From an uncultured Lachnospiraceae bacterium (GTDB lineage: Bacteria > Bacillota > Clostridia > Lachnospirales > Lachnospiraceae): a stretch of 64,000 nt of DNA. Positions 48,218 through 56,953 of this stretch are shown in pieces. Both the position numbers and the translations under genes were made by a program. Numbering within the stretch: the first letter of the stretch is position 1; every line of letters begins with the position of its first letter. Below the pieces are notes generated by a model that had not been told where the DNA came from, made no database searches, and saw only the letters and a program-made list of their open reading frames with translations. Location: NCBI GenBank assembly GCA_910585005.1, contig CAJUCN010000001.1, forward strand, positions 62,001 to 126,000, written 5' to 3'.

Positions 48218-49792
48218 ATGAAAAAAGCACTGGTCATTGGTGCCGGTCCTGCAGGTCTGACAGCCGCTTACGAACTTCTTAAGAAGTCAAAGGATATCCA
48301 GGTTACCGTTTTTGAGGAAAGCGACTGCTTCGGCGGCATTTCCAAGACCGTAGAATACAAAGGAAACCGCATGGATATGGGCGGCCATCGTTTCTTTTCC
48401 AAGATTCCTGAAGTCAATCAGTGGTGGGATCAAATGCTTCCCATGCAGGGGGCGCCTACCTATGATGATATTCTCCTTAACAGGCCTATGCCTCTTACCA
48501 AAGGCGGCCCTGACCCTGAAAAAGAAGACCGGGTCATGCTCACGCGGCATCGTGTTTCCCGTATTTATTTCGACTCTAAATTTTATGATTATCCGATTTC
48601 CTTAAAGCCGGAAACCTTTGCTAACTTTGGGCTGCTCACCACCCTCCAGGTTGGGTTTAGTTATCTTGCCGCCCTGATCCACAAACGCCCGGACGATAAT
48701 CTTGAAAATTTTTACATCAACCGTTATGGCAAAAAACTGTATTCTATGTTTTTTGAATATTACACGGAAAACTTATGGGGGAGACATCCCAGCGAAATTG
48801 ACGCTTCCTGGGGCGCCCAGCGGACCAAGGGCATGTCCATCATGGCCATTATCAAGGATGTTCTTGGCAAAACGTTCAAACTCAAAAACCGTAAAGTGGA
48901 AACTTCACTGATCGAACAGTTTAAATATCCTAAGCTTGGTCCCGGCCAGCTCTGGGACGTAACTGCCCAGGAGATCCAAAAGCTGGGCGGTGTAATCATC
49001 AAAAGCGCACAGGTCACCAAACTCCATAAAGATGAAAACAACGTGATCACTTCCCTGACTTATGTGAAGGACGGGCAGGAACATGTGGAAGAGGGGGATT
49101 ATTTTATTTCCTCCATGCCAGTCAAGGACCTGGTAGCGGGAATCAACGATGTCCCTGCCGATCCTGCCAGGATCGCCGCCGGGCTCCCCTATCGCGATTA
49201 TATGACTTTGGGCGTTCTTGTCCCCAAAATTAACCTGAAAAATAAAACCAATCTAAAGACAGTAGGTAATATTGTCCCGGACTGCTGGGTCTATGTCCAG
49301 GACCGTACCGTAAAACTGGGACGTTTCCAGATCTATAACAACTGGTCCCCTTACATGATCAAAGACTTAGAGCACACCGTATGGATCGGGTTAGAGTACT
49401 TTGTAAACGAAGGAGATGAATTCTGGAACATGACCGAAGAAGAATTCTCTAAGATCGGAATTGACGAAATGATCAAAATGGGGCTGATAACAAGCGCTGA
49501 CCAGGTTCTTGACACCCACATGGAAAAAGTCAAGAAAGCGTACCCCGCTTATTTCGACACCTATGATGAGATTGACACTTTAGTTGATTACCTCAAAACC
49601 ATTGATAACCTTTACTGTGTAGGGCGCAACGGCCAGCACAGATACAACAATATCGACCATTCCATGGTAACATCCTTTGAAACCGTTCATAATATCCTCT
49701 CCGGAAAGAAGGACAAGTCCAATATCTGGAATGTAAACACGGAACAGGAATACCATGAAGAAACCAAGTCAAATGAAGCGGAAGTAGACTAA
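48218..49792 (+). CDS. FAD-dependent oxidoreductase, UDP-galactopyranose mutase/amine-oxidase-like
   Basis: The 524-residue flavoprotein starts with a dinucleotide motif VIGAGPAGLTAAYELL and an acidic end of strand two (VTVFEESDCFGGISKTVEY), then MDMGGHRFFSK. Further on are NRYGKKLYSMFFEYYTENLW, the GRHPSEIDASWGAQR segment, and a late VGRNGQHRYNNIDHSM near the second FAD contact. The layout resembles UDP-galactopyranose mutase and HemY-type enzymes, but it is longer than true Glf (about 370 residues). I infer a nucleotide- or lipid-sugar conversion for the glycan locus. GGAGG precedes the ATG. It is probably monocistronic. Confidence 0.8.
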   Translation: MKKALVIGAGPAGLTAAYELLKKSKDIQVTVFEESDCFGGISKTVEYKGNRMDMGGHRFFSKIPEVNQWWDQMLPMQGAPTYDDILLNRPMPLTKGGPDPEKEDRVMLTRHRVSRIYFDSKFYDYPISLKPETFANFGLLTTLQVGFSYLAALIHKRPDDNLENFYINRYGKKLYSMFFEYYTENLWGRHPSEIDASWGAQRTKGMSIMAIIKDVLGKTFKLKNRKVETSLIEQFKYPKLGPGQLWDVTAQEIQKLGGVIIKSAQVTKLHKDENNVITSLTYVKDGQEHVEEGDYFISSMPVKDLVAGINDVPADPARIAAGLPYRDYMTLGVLVPKINLKNKTNLKTVGNIVPDCWVYVQDRTVKLGRFQIYNNWSPYMIKDLEHTVWIGLEYFVNEGDEFWNMTEEEFSKIGIDEMIKMGLITSADQVLDTHMEKVKKAYPAYFDTYDEIDTLVDYLKTIDNLYCVGRNGQHRYNNIDHSMVTSFETVHNILSGKKDKSNIWNVNTEQEYHEETKSNEAEVD

Positions 49793-49842
49793 AATCCCCT
49801 TCCACCAGGTCTTACACGTCTGCAAACTGTTTTACGTTAAAA

Positions 49843-49874
49843 TAGGTTTCCCGAAACAAAACTCGGGAAACCTA
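49843..49874. terminator. Stem-loop between convergent genes
   Basis: A perfect 12-bp stem, TAGGTTTCCCGA (49843-49854) with TCGGGAAACCTA (49863-49874), and an 8-base loop. On the minus strand it runs into ATTTT, making it a plausible terminator for the radical SAM gene. The plus strand lacks a T run but may still stop the flavoprotein transcript. Confidence 0.7.
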
Positions 49875-49909
49875 AGCAGCAAACAATCTCCTTACCCAGC
49901 GAAAGGGAT

Positions 49910-50890
49910 TTACTTTCTAAATAACGACTGCCTTGCCCCATGGTTTGCATCCCGGTTTTTCAAGGTGTCGTCCACTACATCCATACGCAGGCCCGCATCA
50001 ATGAAATCACAGTACTTACAAAAGTTATAGTCTCCCCTGCTTGTCCGGATGGCCTGCCGTAGCTTCTGGTACTCCGCACTGTTCCATGCTTCTTTTAGAG
50101 GTGTCACATTTAAATCCGCCAGAGTAGTCGCTTCAAAATTGTCGCAGCAGCAAATTCCCATTCTGCCGTCCGGGAAGATAAACATGTCCGTATACGGCAT
50201 CAGACAGGTTTCTTTGATGATCTTCTGGGTATTTTGCTTATTGGGCGCGCTACCCGCCCGGTTGGTCAGCACGGCATCCATATAACGCATCTGGATCAAA
50301 AGCTCCACATCCTGAAACTCCTCCAGGTGCGCCTTGGCATATTCGTAGATTTCTTTCACATTATCGTGTAATTTCATATCCCTGCAATAATTATTGATAA
50401 TCAACTGATCCACATAGGGAAGGATCTCCTTTACCTTCTCCACCGTAAGCAGCAGGCCATTGGTAGAAAGGAAAATAAAGCTTTCCGGAAGCTGCTCCCT
50501 GCAATATTTATGGAATTCCACGATCCGGGTATCCAAAAAAGGCTCATTATTCCCATAAAGCGTCAAATGCCCTTTGTATCCCCAATCCCGGAGCTGGTCA
50601 ATGATTTTGTAAAAGAGCTTTTCATCCATTTTTTTGTACGGGCGCTTTTCCGCATTCTTATTTGCCGTGCAAAAAGAGCAGGTGCTGTTGCAGCGGTTGA
50701 TGGTCTCTATATTGACCACCAACGGCATAGGCGGCTCCTCTCCTTTTAAAAAGTACTCAATAAACCGTTTCTGCAGTTTATTCCTTGTAAGGAACTGCAG
50801 CTTTAAATAACTTTCGGAAGAAAGCTTGGGAAAACGTTTTTGCAGGTTCCACCCAATCACTCCACCGAAATTATGAAATTTAACTGACAT
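49910..50890 (-). CDS. Radical SAM protein with SPASM-like C-terminus
   Basis: The 326-residue protein binds a [4Fe-4S] cluster through C67-x3-C71-x2-C74 (NRCNSTCSFC) and has the GG-like HLTLYGNNEPFLD strand and a FLSTNGLLLT segment. The C-terminus has further cysteines, GRMGICCCDNFEATTLADL and YNFCKYCDF, in SPASM style for auxiliary clusters. Such enzymes modify peptides, sugars or nucleotides. No precursor peptide gene is seen here, and the surface-glycan context suggests a sugar or carrier substrate. It is the last gene of the operon starting with MBOAT (second pair). The 98-bp gap before it is AT-rich, with no clear promoter. Confidence 0.87.
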   Translation of the reverse strand: MSVKFHNFGGVIGWNLQKRFPKLSSESYLKLQFLTRNKLQKRFIEYFLKGEEPPMPLVVNIETINRCNSTCSFCTANKNAEKRPYKKMDEKLFYKIIDQLRDWGYKGHLTLYGNNEPFLDTRIVEFHKYCREQLPESFIFLSTNGLLLTVEKVKEILPYVDQLIINNYCRDMKLHDNVKEIYEYAKAHLEEFQDVELLIQMRYMDAVLTNRAGSAPNKQNTQKIIKETCLMPYTDMFIFPDGRMGICCCDNFEATTLADLNVTPLKEAWNSAEYQKLRQAIRTSRGDYNFCKYCDFIDAGLRMDVVDDTLKNRDANHGARQSLFRK

Positions 50891-50988
50891 GACATTCTCC
50901 TTATCTGTAAACTAGTATGCACATATAGGGTGATACCATTCCAACTATATCATAGTACCATTTATCCATAAAGCCGTCAACTTTGTCC

Positions 50989-52566
50989 CTACTCCATATT
51001 TGTATAATTGTAGTCTGAAATAAAAATATGAAACCGTCCCATCTGCTCCGCCTCCTGGATTTCCTTATCTTTTAAGAAAAGCATAAACTCTGGCATCTGG
51101 CTTTCTGTCACAAGGTAAGCGGTAACCTGGTTCCTTGGCACCTCGGGAGGATACCAGTTTGTGCAAGATAGCCATTTACAGATATCCATCCTTTCCACCG
51201 AAGCCACAGAGGCCACCTGTACCCGTCCCTTAGAGAGCACCGTCATTGTATTTGCGTTTTCAAATGTTGCATAGGCAAGACCAATCCCTTTTTCCTCCAA
51301 AAAGTCCGTCACTACCGTATATTCCGTTTCCGGCAATTCTTTGCTGCCCATCATAGGCAGATACAAATGCATTAGATTGGCCAGCATCAGATATCCTGCT
51401 GCCACACAGGCCAACAACTTTATGAGGATCCATCTTCTTTCCTTGAGAAACAGCAATACCACCGCCATACAAATCGTTATGAAAAAAACAAAATAATACC
51501 GCCCGGTACTGTCAACAGTGGTAAAAGAAACCATAAGAGCTGTCATCACCGGGGAAGCACATGTTACCAGGTAGACCCACTCCAAAGGAGTAAGTTCTCT
51601 CCCTTCCCAAAATTTTCTGACTATTCCAAAAAACACAAAGCAGGCATTGAATAATAACAAAAGGAAACATGCCTTTCCAAAGGTTCCTGCATTGTAAAAC
51701 CCCAAAACACTTGCAATGTCCGGTATCACTACTTCCCAAAGCTTTAACAATCCTCTCCTGATATTCCTGGAAAATCCAAAGCTGACCGATATGGGCAGAC
51801 AGCTTCCCAAAAAATTAAAAAGGCAATTCCCTAAGACCCATACGCCAACTTGCAGTTCCCATTTTTCTCTTTTTCCCCCTCCCAGGAGCTGTCTGAAAAC
51901 TATGCTGCACTGGCGCACGGCCTCTACCGCAAAGAGAGGCCCGTAAATCACAAGCATCCCCCGTGACCCTTGCATCCCTAATAAAAATCCCAAAAGAATA
52001 CTGACAGCCATCAAACCCCGCTTTCTATTTTTTCTGTGTAAAATTCCTCCATATACCCCCAGGGTAAAAAAGAACGCTGCCACATGCCCGGCATAATAAC
52101 CCGCAAATACATACAAAACTTCAAGCAAGCTATAATCAGCCGGCAGCGCCAGCATCAAAAATACCAGTATTTCCCAGGTAGATTTACCCCCCCCCAAAGC
52201 CTTAACCATGAAAATCATGCTAAATATGATCAGGACTACTCCGCCGATACAGGAAAATCCCATAGACAACCCCATGTCCCCTGTGATCCCATAAAACAGG
52301 GCTGATAAATTTGCAGTCCCCACGACCCGGACCTCCGTAGAAGGATACCAACTATCCGGGATCCACTGTCTGCTTTCCCAGATCGTCCGTCCCAAAACAG
52401 CTTCTGATGCAATATCCGCATTCATCCGATCCGTGTAATGGAAAAGGTTAACATAACAAATCAGCAGGAAGAACAGGAGAATCCCTGATCTGCATATCCA
52501 CATTTTTCCCTTTTCCATCCTGGCATTCTCCCTGCAAACCCTCACTACATTTCTTTCATCAGCCAT
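50989..52566 (-). CDS. Polytopic membrane protein, GT-C-like, unknown function
   Basis: The 525-residue product has about ten transmembrane helices and a soluble C-terminus of about 110 residues (EYTVVTDFLEEKGIGLAYAT, then WLSCTNWYPPEVP). The first loop holds NADIASEAVLGRTIWESRQW and PDSWYPSTEVRVVGTANLSA, where D and E residues sit as in GT-C transferases. No named family was recognised. The start has AAAAGGG 7 bases upstream. It lies 21 bp behind the DUF4956 gene within the second MBOAT operon. It may transfer a polyprenyl-linked sugar outside the membrane. Confidence 0.75.
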   Translation of the reverse strand: MADERNVVRVCRENARMEKGKMWICRSGILLFFLLICYVNLFHYTDRMNADIASEAVLGRTIWESRQWIPDSWYPSTEVRVVGTANLSALFYGITGDMGLSMGFSCIGGVVLIIFSMIFMVKALGGGKSTWEILVFLMLALPADYSLLEVLYVFAGYYAGHVAAFFFTLGVYGGILHRKNRKRGLMAVSILLGFLLGMQGSRGMLVIYGPLFAVEAVRQCSIVFRQLLGGGKREKWELQVGVWVLGNCLFNFLGSCLPISVSFGFSRNIRRGLLKLWEVVIPDIASVLGFYNAGTFGKACFLLLLFNACFVFFGIVRKFWEGRELTPLEWVYLVTCASPVMTALMVSFTTVDSTGRYYFVFFITICMAVVLLFLKERRWILIKLLACVAAGYLMLANLMHLYLPMMGSKELPETEYTVVTDFLEEKGIGLAYATFENANTMTVLSKGRVQVASVASVERMDICKWLSCTNWYPPEVPRNQVTAYLVTESQMPEFMLFLKDKEIQEAEQMGRFHIFISDYNYTNME

Positions 52567-52587
52567 TGATCTACCCTTTTCAGCAAA

Positions 52588-53262
52588 TTAAAATGTCACT
52601 TCCCCGTCATGGGCCACTAGGGAAACGCTTTCCACACCCTTCATGGATTCAATTGCCTGAACCATGTCGTATTCCTTTGCAGAACGCACCTCAACCACCA
52701 TATTGCACCTGCCTGCGGCAATGTTGCGTGACTTTACTTTATGATATTTGCAAAACTCCGAAACCTTTTTGAGCAGATCCGGTTCTGATTTTCCATCCTC
52801 TAAATTGACCACCAGAATCATAGGCGCCCGTCCTACGGGAAGCCTGTCCAGAATAATCACCAGAATGGTCAGCAATACGGAAAGTACGATTGCGATTTCT
52901 GACACATGGGCGCCGCAGCAGATCCCCACTGCAATCGACCAGAACAAAAACACCAGGTCTAACGGTTCTTTCACCGCCGTCCTGAAACGGACAATGGAAA
53001 GAGCGCCTACCATTCCCAGGGAAATGACTATGCTTGCCTGCACTGCCAGAATAATCGCCGCTGTGATGACAGCAATCGCTGCCAGCGATATGTTAAATGT
53101 CCTGGAATAAAATGTTTTCCTGGTGATTAGGCGGTACACCATAAAAATATAGCAGGCAATCACACATGTGATCAAAAGCACTGCCGTTACCTGAAGGACA
53201 CTGACATTCCCATTCGTATACGCCGTAAGAAAATCCTTTTTAAAAATATCTGAAAAACCCAT
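52588..53262 (-). CDS. DUF4956 membrane protein
   Basis: The 224-residue product has about four transmembrane helices (within 20-140), including the DUF4956 signature VISLGMVGALSIVRFRTAVK and DLVFLFWSIAVGIC. A cytoplasmic alpha/beta C-domain follows (about 145-224, MILVVNLEDGKSEPDLLKKV to VSLVAHDGEV). DUF4956 proteins are typically encoded beside VTC-domain proteins, as here (53 bp). Their joint role is not established; polyphosphate-linked or surface-protein (CotH-associated) functions have been suggested. It stands within the second MBOAT operon. Confidence 0.88.
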   Translation of the reverse strand: MGFSDIFKKDFLTAYTNGNVSVLQVTAVLLITCVIACYIFMVYRLITRKTFYSRTFNISLAAIAVITAAIILAVQASIVISLGMVGALSIVRFRTAVKEPLDLVFLFWSIAVGICCGAHVSEIAIVLSVLLTILVIILDRLPVGRAPMILVVNLEDGKSEPDLLKKVSEFCKYHKVKSRNIAAGRCNMVVEVRSAKEYDMVQAIESMKGVESVSLVAHDGEVTF

Positions 53263-53314
53263 TTTGCACCTGACCTTTCTTTTCTACGCTGTATCTTAGA
53301 CTTTAGACAGCCTT

Positions 53315-54013
53315 TTAACCGCTTTTAAATTTCCTGCATAAATAATATTTAGAGAACGTATCCGCCCGCAGCCCGTCAAGCTGTAACAGTTGGTGTACTT
53401 CATCCGGCAGGAAACTATCAAACTTCACTTCCATTAATGACCAGCCCTCTGGCATCACACTTCTTCCGTTTACCCTTTCATCCAGGAAAGCTGCCACATT
53501 GCTGACCGATTTGATATGACGGTCAAAGGTGACACGCACATTCGCATCGGAAACACGGTATACATAAGGAACCCTGTCATAATCCACGATCACTGCCGGA
53601 CGCATCAGCTTTACCGCCATTAAATACGCAAGCCTGCCAAGAACTTGTTGAGACGGCCCAATATCCTTTGGAATGATTCCTTCCATCAAACATCTGCACT
53701 GAGACAGGGTAATCTGGCAGGATTGCTTTCCCGTCCTGCCCCGTACCTTCTCCTTCCGTTCCAGCATGATTCGCTGCGTACTGTGATTGTAAATGCGTAT
53801 CCGGTACTTTGTCCTTTCATCTACGCCGTTTTCATTATCCAGGTAGCAGCTATCATGATAATCATCAAAATATAAGCTTCTGATATTGTAAAAGCCCTTT
53901 TCCCCCACATGGGCGTCCCGCGCTGCAAGGGCGCTGATCTTCGCATCCTCCACCAGAACCTGTCCGTTGGTAAGGGGATATTTATATTCGTGCCTGTACT
54001 GCCTTTCCTCCAA
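53315..54013 (-). CDS. VTC-domain protein (polyphosphate polymerase-like)
   Basis: The 232-residue cytoplasmic protein has the VTC/triphosphate-tunnel layout: RHEYKYPLTNGQ at the start, YNIRSLYFDDYHDSCYLDN, RTKYRIRIYNHS, the basic-acidic strand RIMLERKEKVRGRTGKQSC, VIVDYDRVPYVY and the final LMEVKFDSFLPDE. Alternating Arg/Lys and Glu strands line the tunnel and would bind polyphosphate and metal. Yeast Vtc4 uses this fold to make polyphosphate from ATP, and the bacterial role is less certain. It is paired with DUF4956 and follows the SGNH gene by 76 bp. Confidence 0.87.
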   Translation of the reverse strand: MEERQYRHEYKYPLTNGQVLVEDAKISALAARDAHVGEKGFYNIRSLYFDDYHDSCYLDNENGVDERTKYRIRIYNHSTQRIMLERKEKVRGRTGKQSCQITLSQCRCLMEGIIPKDIGPSQQVLGRLAYLMAVKLMRPAVIVDYDRVPYVYRVSDANVRVTFDRHIKSVSNVAAFLDERVNGRSVMPEGWSLMEVKFDSFLPDEVHQLLQLDGLRADTFSKYYLCRKFKSG

Positions 54014-54089
54014 GACTTTATCCTCCTGGCTGCATTTTTACCACTTTTTCCATTATACGGCATGCCAATTTTAAATGCAACCACCGTTC

Positions 54090-55154
54090 TTACGGATCTT
54101 CCATCGTCCCATCTTCATAGCTTTCAAGCTGCCTGGCAACCAGATCCACATGTACATCCCAGGACGCATACCCTTCCTGCCCTCTCCGGTCAGGCACCCT
54201 GTCACAGGCATTCAAAAATTCTCCCAGATAATCCGTAAATTTACAGCTCCCCCAATAATTTAAATGAGAATCATCATTGAAATCTTTTTCAAAATCTAAT
54301 CCCATCTCATCATAAGATTCATTATAATCAATAAAGGGAATCCCTTCCTGCCGGGCAATCTCTTCTATTTGGTTATAGGTCTCTTTATCCTGTGAAGTGA
54401 CAATATATGGCGCCGAAATCAAAACTAATTCCGTCCCTTTCTTTTTTGTATATGCTATGATCTTCCTTAGGTATTTCTCAGACTTCTTTGTCAGCCCGCT
54501 TTCTTCTTCACTCTGAATTTGAGGGCGTTTTTGCGCCCATATTCCCCAATAGGGCGTGTAGCCTTTAAAGGATTCTTTTTCTTCCATATCCCACCAAAAA
54601 TTTTGAAAATCTTCTTTTTCAAGATCATCATATCTGTTGTGATATACCGCAAAAGAGGGAAAATAGTTAAAAATCTTTTGAGGTTCCACACTCACGGCAA
54701 GCATCTGCAATTTATTGAAGGAAAACCTCATTCCATAAATATTTTCAGCTATCCATTTATACTGATAATCATCTTTCAGCCGAGCCGGAGCATACAAATC
54801 AAGCACCACAACCTCCGGCTTCTGATACTTATATAATTCTTTCAGATAAAAATACGTCATCCAAAGAGGCTGCTCCGCACCGCTGTAATCATAGGCCGCT
54901 ATCCCGTATTTTTCCCACAATAAAGCCGTGTTTACATCACAATGGATGTGACTGGTTCCCATCATCACCACATCAATGGAATTTTCCCTCTGCCAGTAAA
55001 GTCCTGCCTGCTGGTCTATGCCATGTTCCGATTTAATGCTGAGTATGCTGGACGCCAAATAAATAGTAAGTAAAAACAAGATCAAAAAGCCGATCCTTAT
55101 CCTATTTTTCTTATTCCATAACCTTTTCAAAATTATTCCCCGTCCTTTCTCCAT
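54090..55154 (-). CDS. SGNH-like O-acyltransferase partner of MBOAT (second pair)
   Basis: The 354-residue product has an N-terminal anchor (about 21-40) and an extracellular SGNH-like domain. Block I VVMMGTSHIHCDV (GTSH at 66-69) holds the candidate nucleophile, followed by VVVLDLYAPARLKDDYQYKW, VLISAPYIVTSQDKE and the last block NDDSHLNYWGSCKFTDYLGE with Asp and His. It should finish transfer of an acyl group carried by the MBOAT encoded 28 bp upstream. The start is uncertain: ATG at 55154 has a poor ribosome binding site, while a TTG at 55130 follows AAAGGACGGGG. The frame is open to 55274, but that part lies inside the MBOAT gene. Confidence 0.8.
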   Translation of the reverse strand: MEKGRGIILKRLWNKKNRIRIGFLILFLLTIYLASSILSIKSEHGIDQQAGLYWQRENSIDVVMMGTSHIHCDVNTALLWEKYGIAAYDYSGAEQPLWMTYFYLKELYKYQKPEVVVLDLYAPARLKDDYQYKWIAENIYGMRFSFNKLQMLAVSVEPQKIFNYFPSFAVYHNRYDDLEKEDFQNFWWDMEEKESFKGYTPYWGIWAQKRPQIQSEEESGLTKKSEKYLRKIIAYTKKKGTELVLISAPYIVTSQDKETYNQIEEIARQEGIPFIDYNESYDEMGLDFEKDFNDDSHLNYWGSCKFTDYLGEFLNACDRVPDRRGQEGYASWDVHVDLVARQLESYEDGTMEDP

Positions 55155-55182
55155 GTGTAACCCAAAATGCGGGTACACTCCC

Positions 55183-56619
55183 TTAAAACTGCATATAAAT
55201 AAACTGTTCCACATGGTATCCCGGCCCATAAATTCCAAAAATAAAAATAGATATGAGTAATAAGTAAAAAACAAAATATCTCACATAATTTTTCTCCTGT
55301 TGAACCAAAAACGGAAAATGCATCCGCTTCTTGCTGCATCGTTCATCCATCAAAAACACCATCAGGATCCCAGCCCCAATTACTAAGATCTCCATACCGC
55401 TTAAGCCCAAGATCTCCCTTGCACCCTGTACTTTCCCAAAATCAATCCCTGCCGTGAACATACGCTTGATATAAGAAAGAGCCTGCCCTAAATTACTTGC
55501 TCTGAAAAAGATCCAGGCAAACGCCACTTCTCCAAAAGTGATAAGCCTTCCTGCCGGCATTTTCCACCCCTTTTTCCGAAACAAATTATCCGTCACCGAA
55601 TACAGTCCGTGCAAGATACCCCAGATAATGAAAGAAAGCCCTGACCCATGCCACATACCGCACACCAAAAAAACAATCATGGTATTGACGCATTTCCTAC
55701 AAAAACCTTTTCTGCCTCCTCCAAGGGGAATATAAAGATAATCCCGCAGCCAACTGCTAAGGGAAACATGCCACCTGCGCCAAAACTCCGTAATGCTTTG
55801 GGCCTGGTAGGGCGCCCTAAAATTCTGGGTCAGATCGATGCCAAAGATCTTAGCGCATCCCACCGCAATGTAGGAATAGCCTGCAAAATCGCAATAAATC
55901 TGCACCGTATAAAAAAACGCTCCTAAAACTAAAAAGAAACTGTCAAACTCCTGATATCTGTCAAATAAGATCCCCACCTGCATAGCCAGCCGGTCAGCTA
56001 CCACCATCTTCATAAAATAACCCCAAAGCAGATAAGTAAACGCTGACGAAAGCCTCCCCCGATCCAGCAGCTTCACTCCTCTAAGCCTCTTTATCTGCGG
56101 CAAAAAATCCTGCACCCGCTCAATGGGACCGCTGACCAGCTTAGGAAAAAAAGCAAAAACGCACCCCAAATAACAAAAATTTTTTTCCTCCTGGATTTTT
56201 CCCCCGGCAAGATCCACCAGATAACTTATCACTTGGAAGAGATAAAAAGACAGGCCAACCGGCATGACAAGCTGTGATAACACCGTTTCCGCCTTTGTCC
56301 CTCTCATTCCCGTCCAACCGGCAAGACTTCCTGCGTATTTGAAAACTGCCAGCATAGCCACGCAAATGCTTACAGCAACTGCCGCAACGATCCTCCCTTT
56401 CTTAATAAATCCTTTTGTCTGCAAAGAACTGATCCAAAGCCCTGCCGCCCACGCTGTAGCAGAAACAAAAAGCAAACATGCCAGTGCAGCTATACTCAGG
56501 TATGCACAAAAGATATAGCTGGAAAAAAGCAGGACTGCCGGACGCCACTTAGCAGGCAGCAGAAAAAACAACAATACAACACTCCCCAAAAAAACGGGGA
56601 ACAGCATTGACCCAAACAT
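55183..56619 (-). CDS. MBOAT family O-acyltransferase (second pair)
   Basis: The 478-residue polytopic protein has about ten helices and all the AlgI/DltB-type signatures: FFPKLVSGPIERVQDFLPQI, IYCDFAGYSYIAVGCAKIFG, NFRAPYQAQSITEFWRRWHV (H284), YIPLGGGRKGFCRK and GMWHGSGLSFIIWGILHG with H324. It is closer to standard AlgI length than the first MBOAT and clearly a separate paralogue. AGGAG lies 9 bases before the ATG. It heads the operon MBOAT, SGNH, VTC, DUF4956, polytopic protein, radical SAM. The 334-bp region upstream contains a terminator that could act as an attenuator. Confidence 0.94.
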   Translation of the reverse strand: MFGSMLFPVFLGSVVLLFFLLPAKWRPAVLLFSSYIFCAYLSIAALACLLFVSATAWAAGLWISSLQTKGFIKKGRIVAAVAVSICVAMLAVFKYAGSLAGWTGMRGTKAETVLSQLVMPVGLSFYLFQVISYLVDLAGGKIQEEKNFCYLGCVFAFFPKLVSGPIERVQDFLPQIKRLRGVKLLDRGRLSSAFTYLLWGYFMKMVVADRLAMQVGILFDRYQEFDSFFLVLGAFFYTVQIYCDFAGYSYIAVGCAKIFGIDLTQNFRAPYQAQSITEFWRRWHVSLSSWLRDYLYIPLGGGRKGFCRKCVNTMIVFLVCGMWHGSGLSFIIWGILHGLYSVTDNLFRKKGWKMPAGRLITFGEVAFAWIFFRASNLGQALSYIKRMFTAGIDFGKVQGAREILGLSGMEILVIGAGILMVFLMDERCSKKRMHFPFLVQQEKNYVRYFVFYLLLISIFIFGIYGPGYHVEQFIYMQF

Positions 56620-56816
56620 CTTTATTCACTCCTGTCCTTATTTACTTTCACGCTCATTTTCCGACGCCTGTCTTCCCACCGGAACTAAATTTCCATATCT
56701 GGCATTTCACGTCCGCCACTGATACGCAAAAGAAGTCCCTTTAAAAGCCTGGCTTATACATGGATCAGTTTCCTAAAAACTGGATAAACGTTATAAACTA
56801 TTGTTAGTATAACAAA

Positions 56817-56842
56817 AAAAAGGCCCCTTTATAGGCCTTTTT
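56817..56842 (-). terminator. Stem-loop terminator in a divergent upstream region
   Basis: AAAAAGGCC (56817-56825) pairs with GGCCTTTTT (56834-56842). On the minus strand a run of eight T follows, the stronger direction. No gene ends nearby, so it may attenuate transcription into the MBOAT operon or end a short RNA. Confidence 0.75.
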
Positions 56843-56890
56843 ACCAAAATTAAGAAAGTTCTAAGAAAAGATTAAAATAAACCCTCGGAA

Positions 56891-56919
56891 TTGACAGTCA
56901 TCCCCCCAATTGATACAAT
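56891..56919 (+). promoter_or_regulatory. Consensus sigma-A promoter for the 645-residue membrane protein gene
   Basis: A perfect TTGACA (56891-56896), a 17-bp spacer and TACAAT (56914-56919). The leader is short, about 28 bases. Confidence 0.85.
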
Positions 56920-56953
56920 AAATATGTTAAAATAATCACGAAGGAGTTATGAT

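Larger units (their letters stand above)
56620..56953. other. Divergent intergenic region with embedded terminator
   Basis: This 334-bp gap separates the MBOAT operon (-) and the 645-residue gene (+). It holds a TTGTTA-GTA-TAACAA palindrome (56801-56815), a stem-loop terminator (56817-56842) and a strong plus-strand promoter (56891-56919). No clear minus-strand promoter was fixed. No coding frame was recognised. Confidence 0.6.

Noticed and set aside
48218..49792. Firm call of UDP-galactopyranose mutase (glf)
   Set aside because: The protein is about 150 residues longer than Glf and shares only general flavoprotein motifs, so no gene symbol is given.
49910..50890. Sactipeptide or other RiPP cluster around the radical SAM genes
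   Set aside because: No short precursor-like frame, RRE-type protein or peptide exporter was found near either radical SAM gene.
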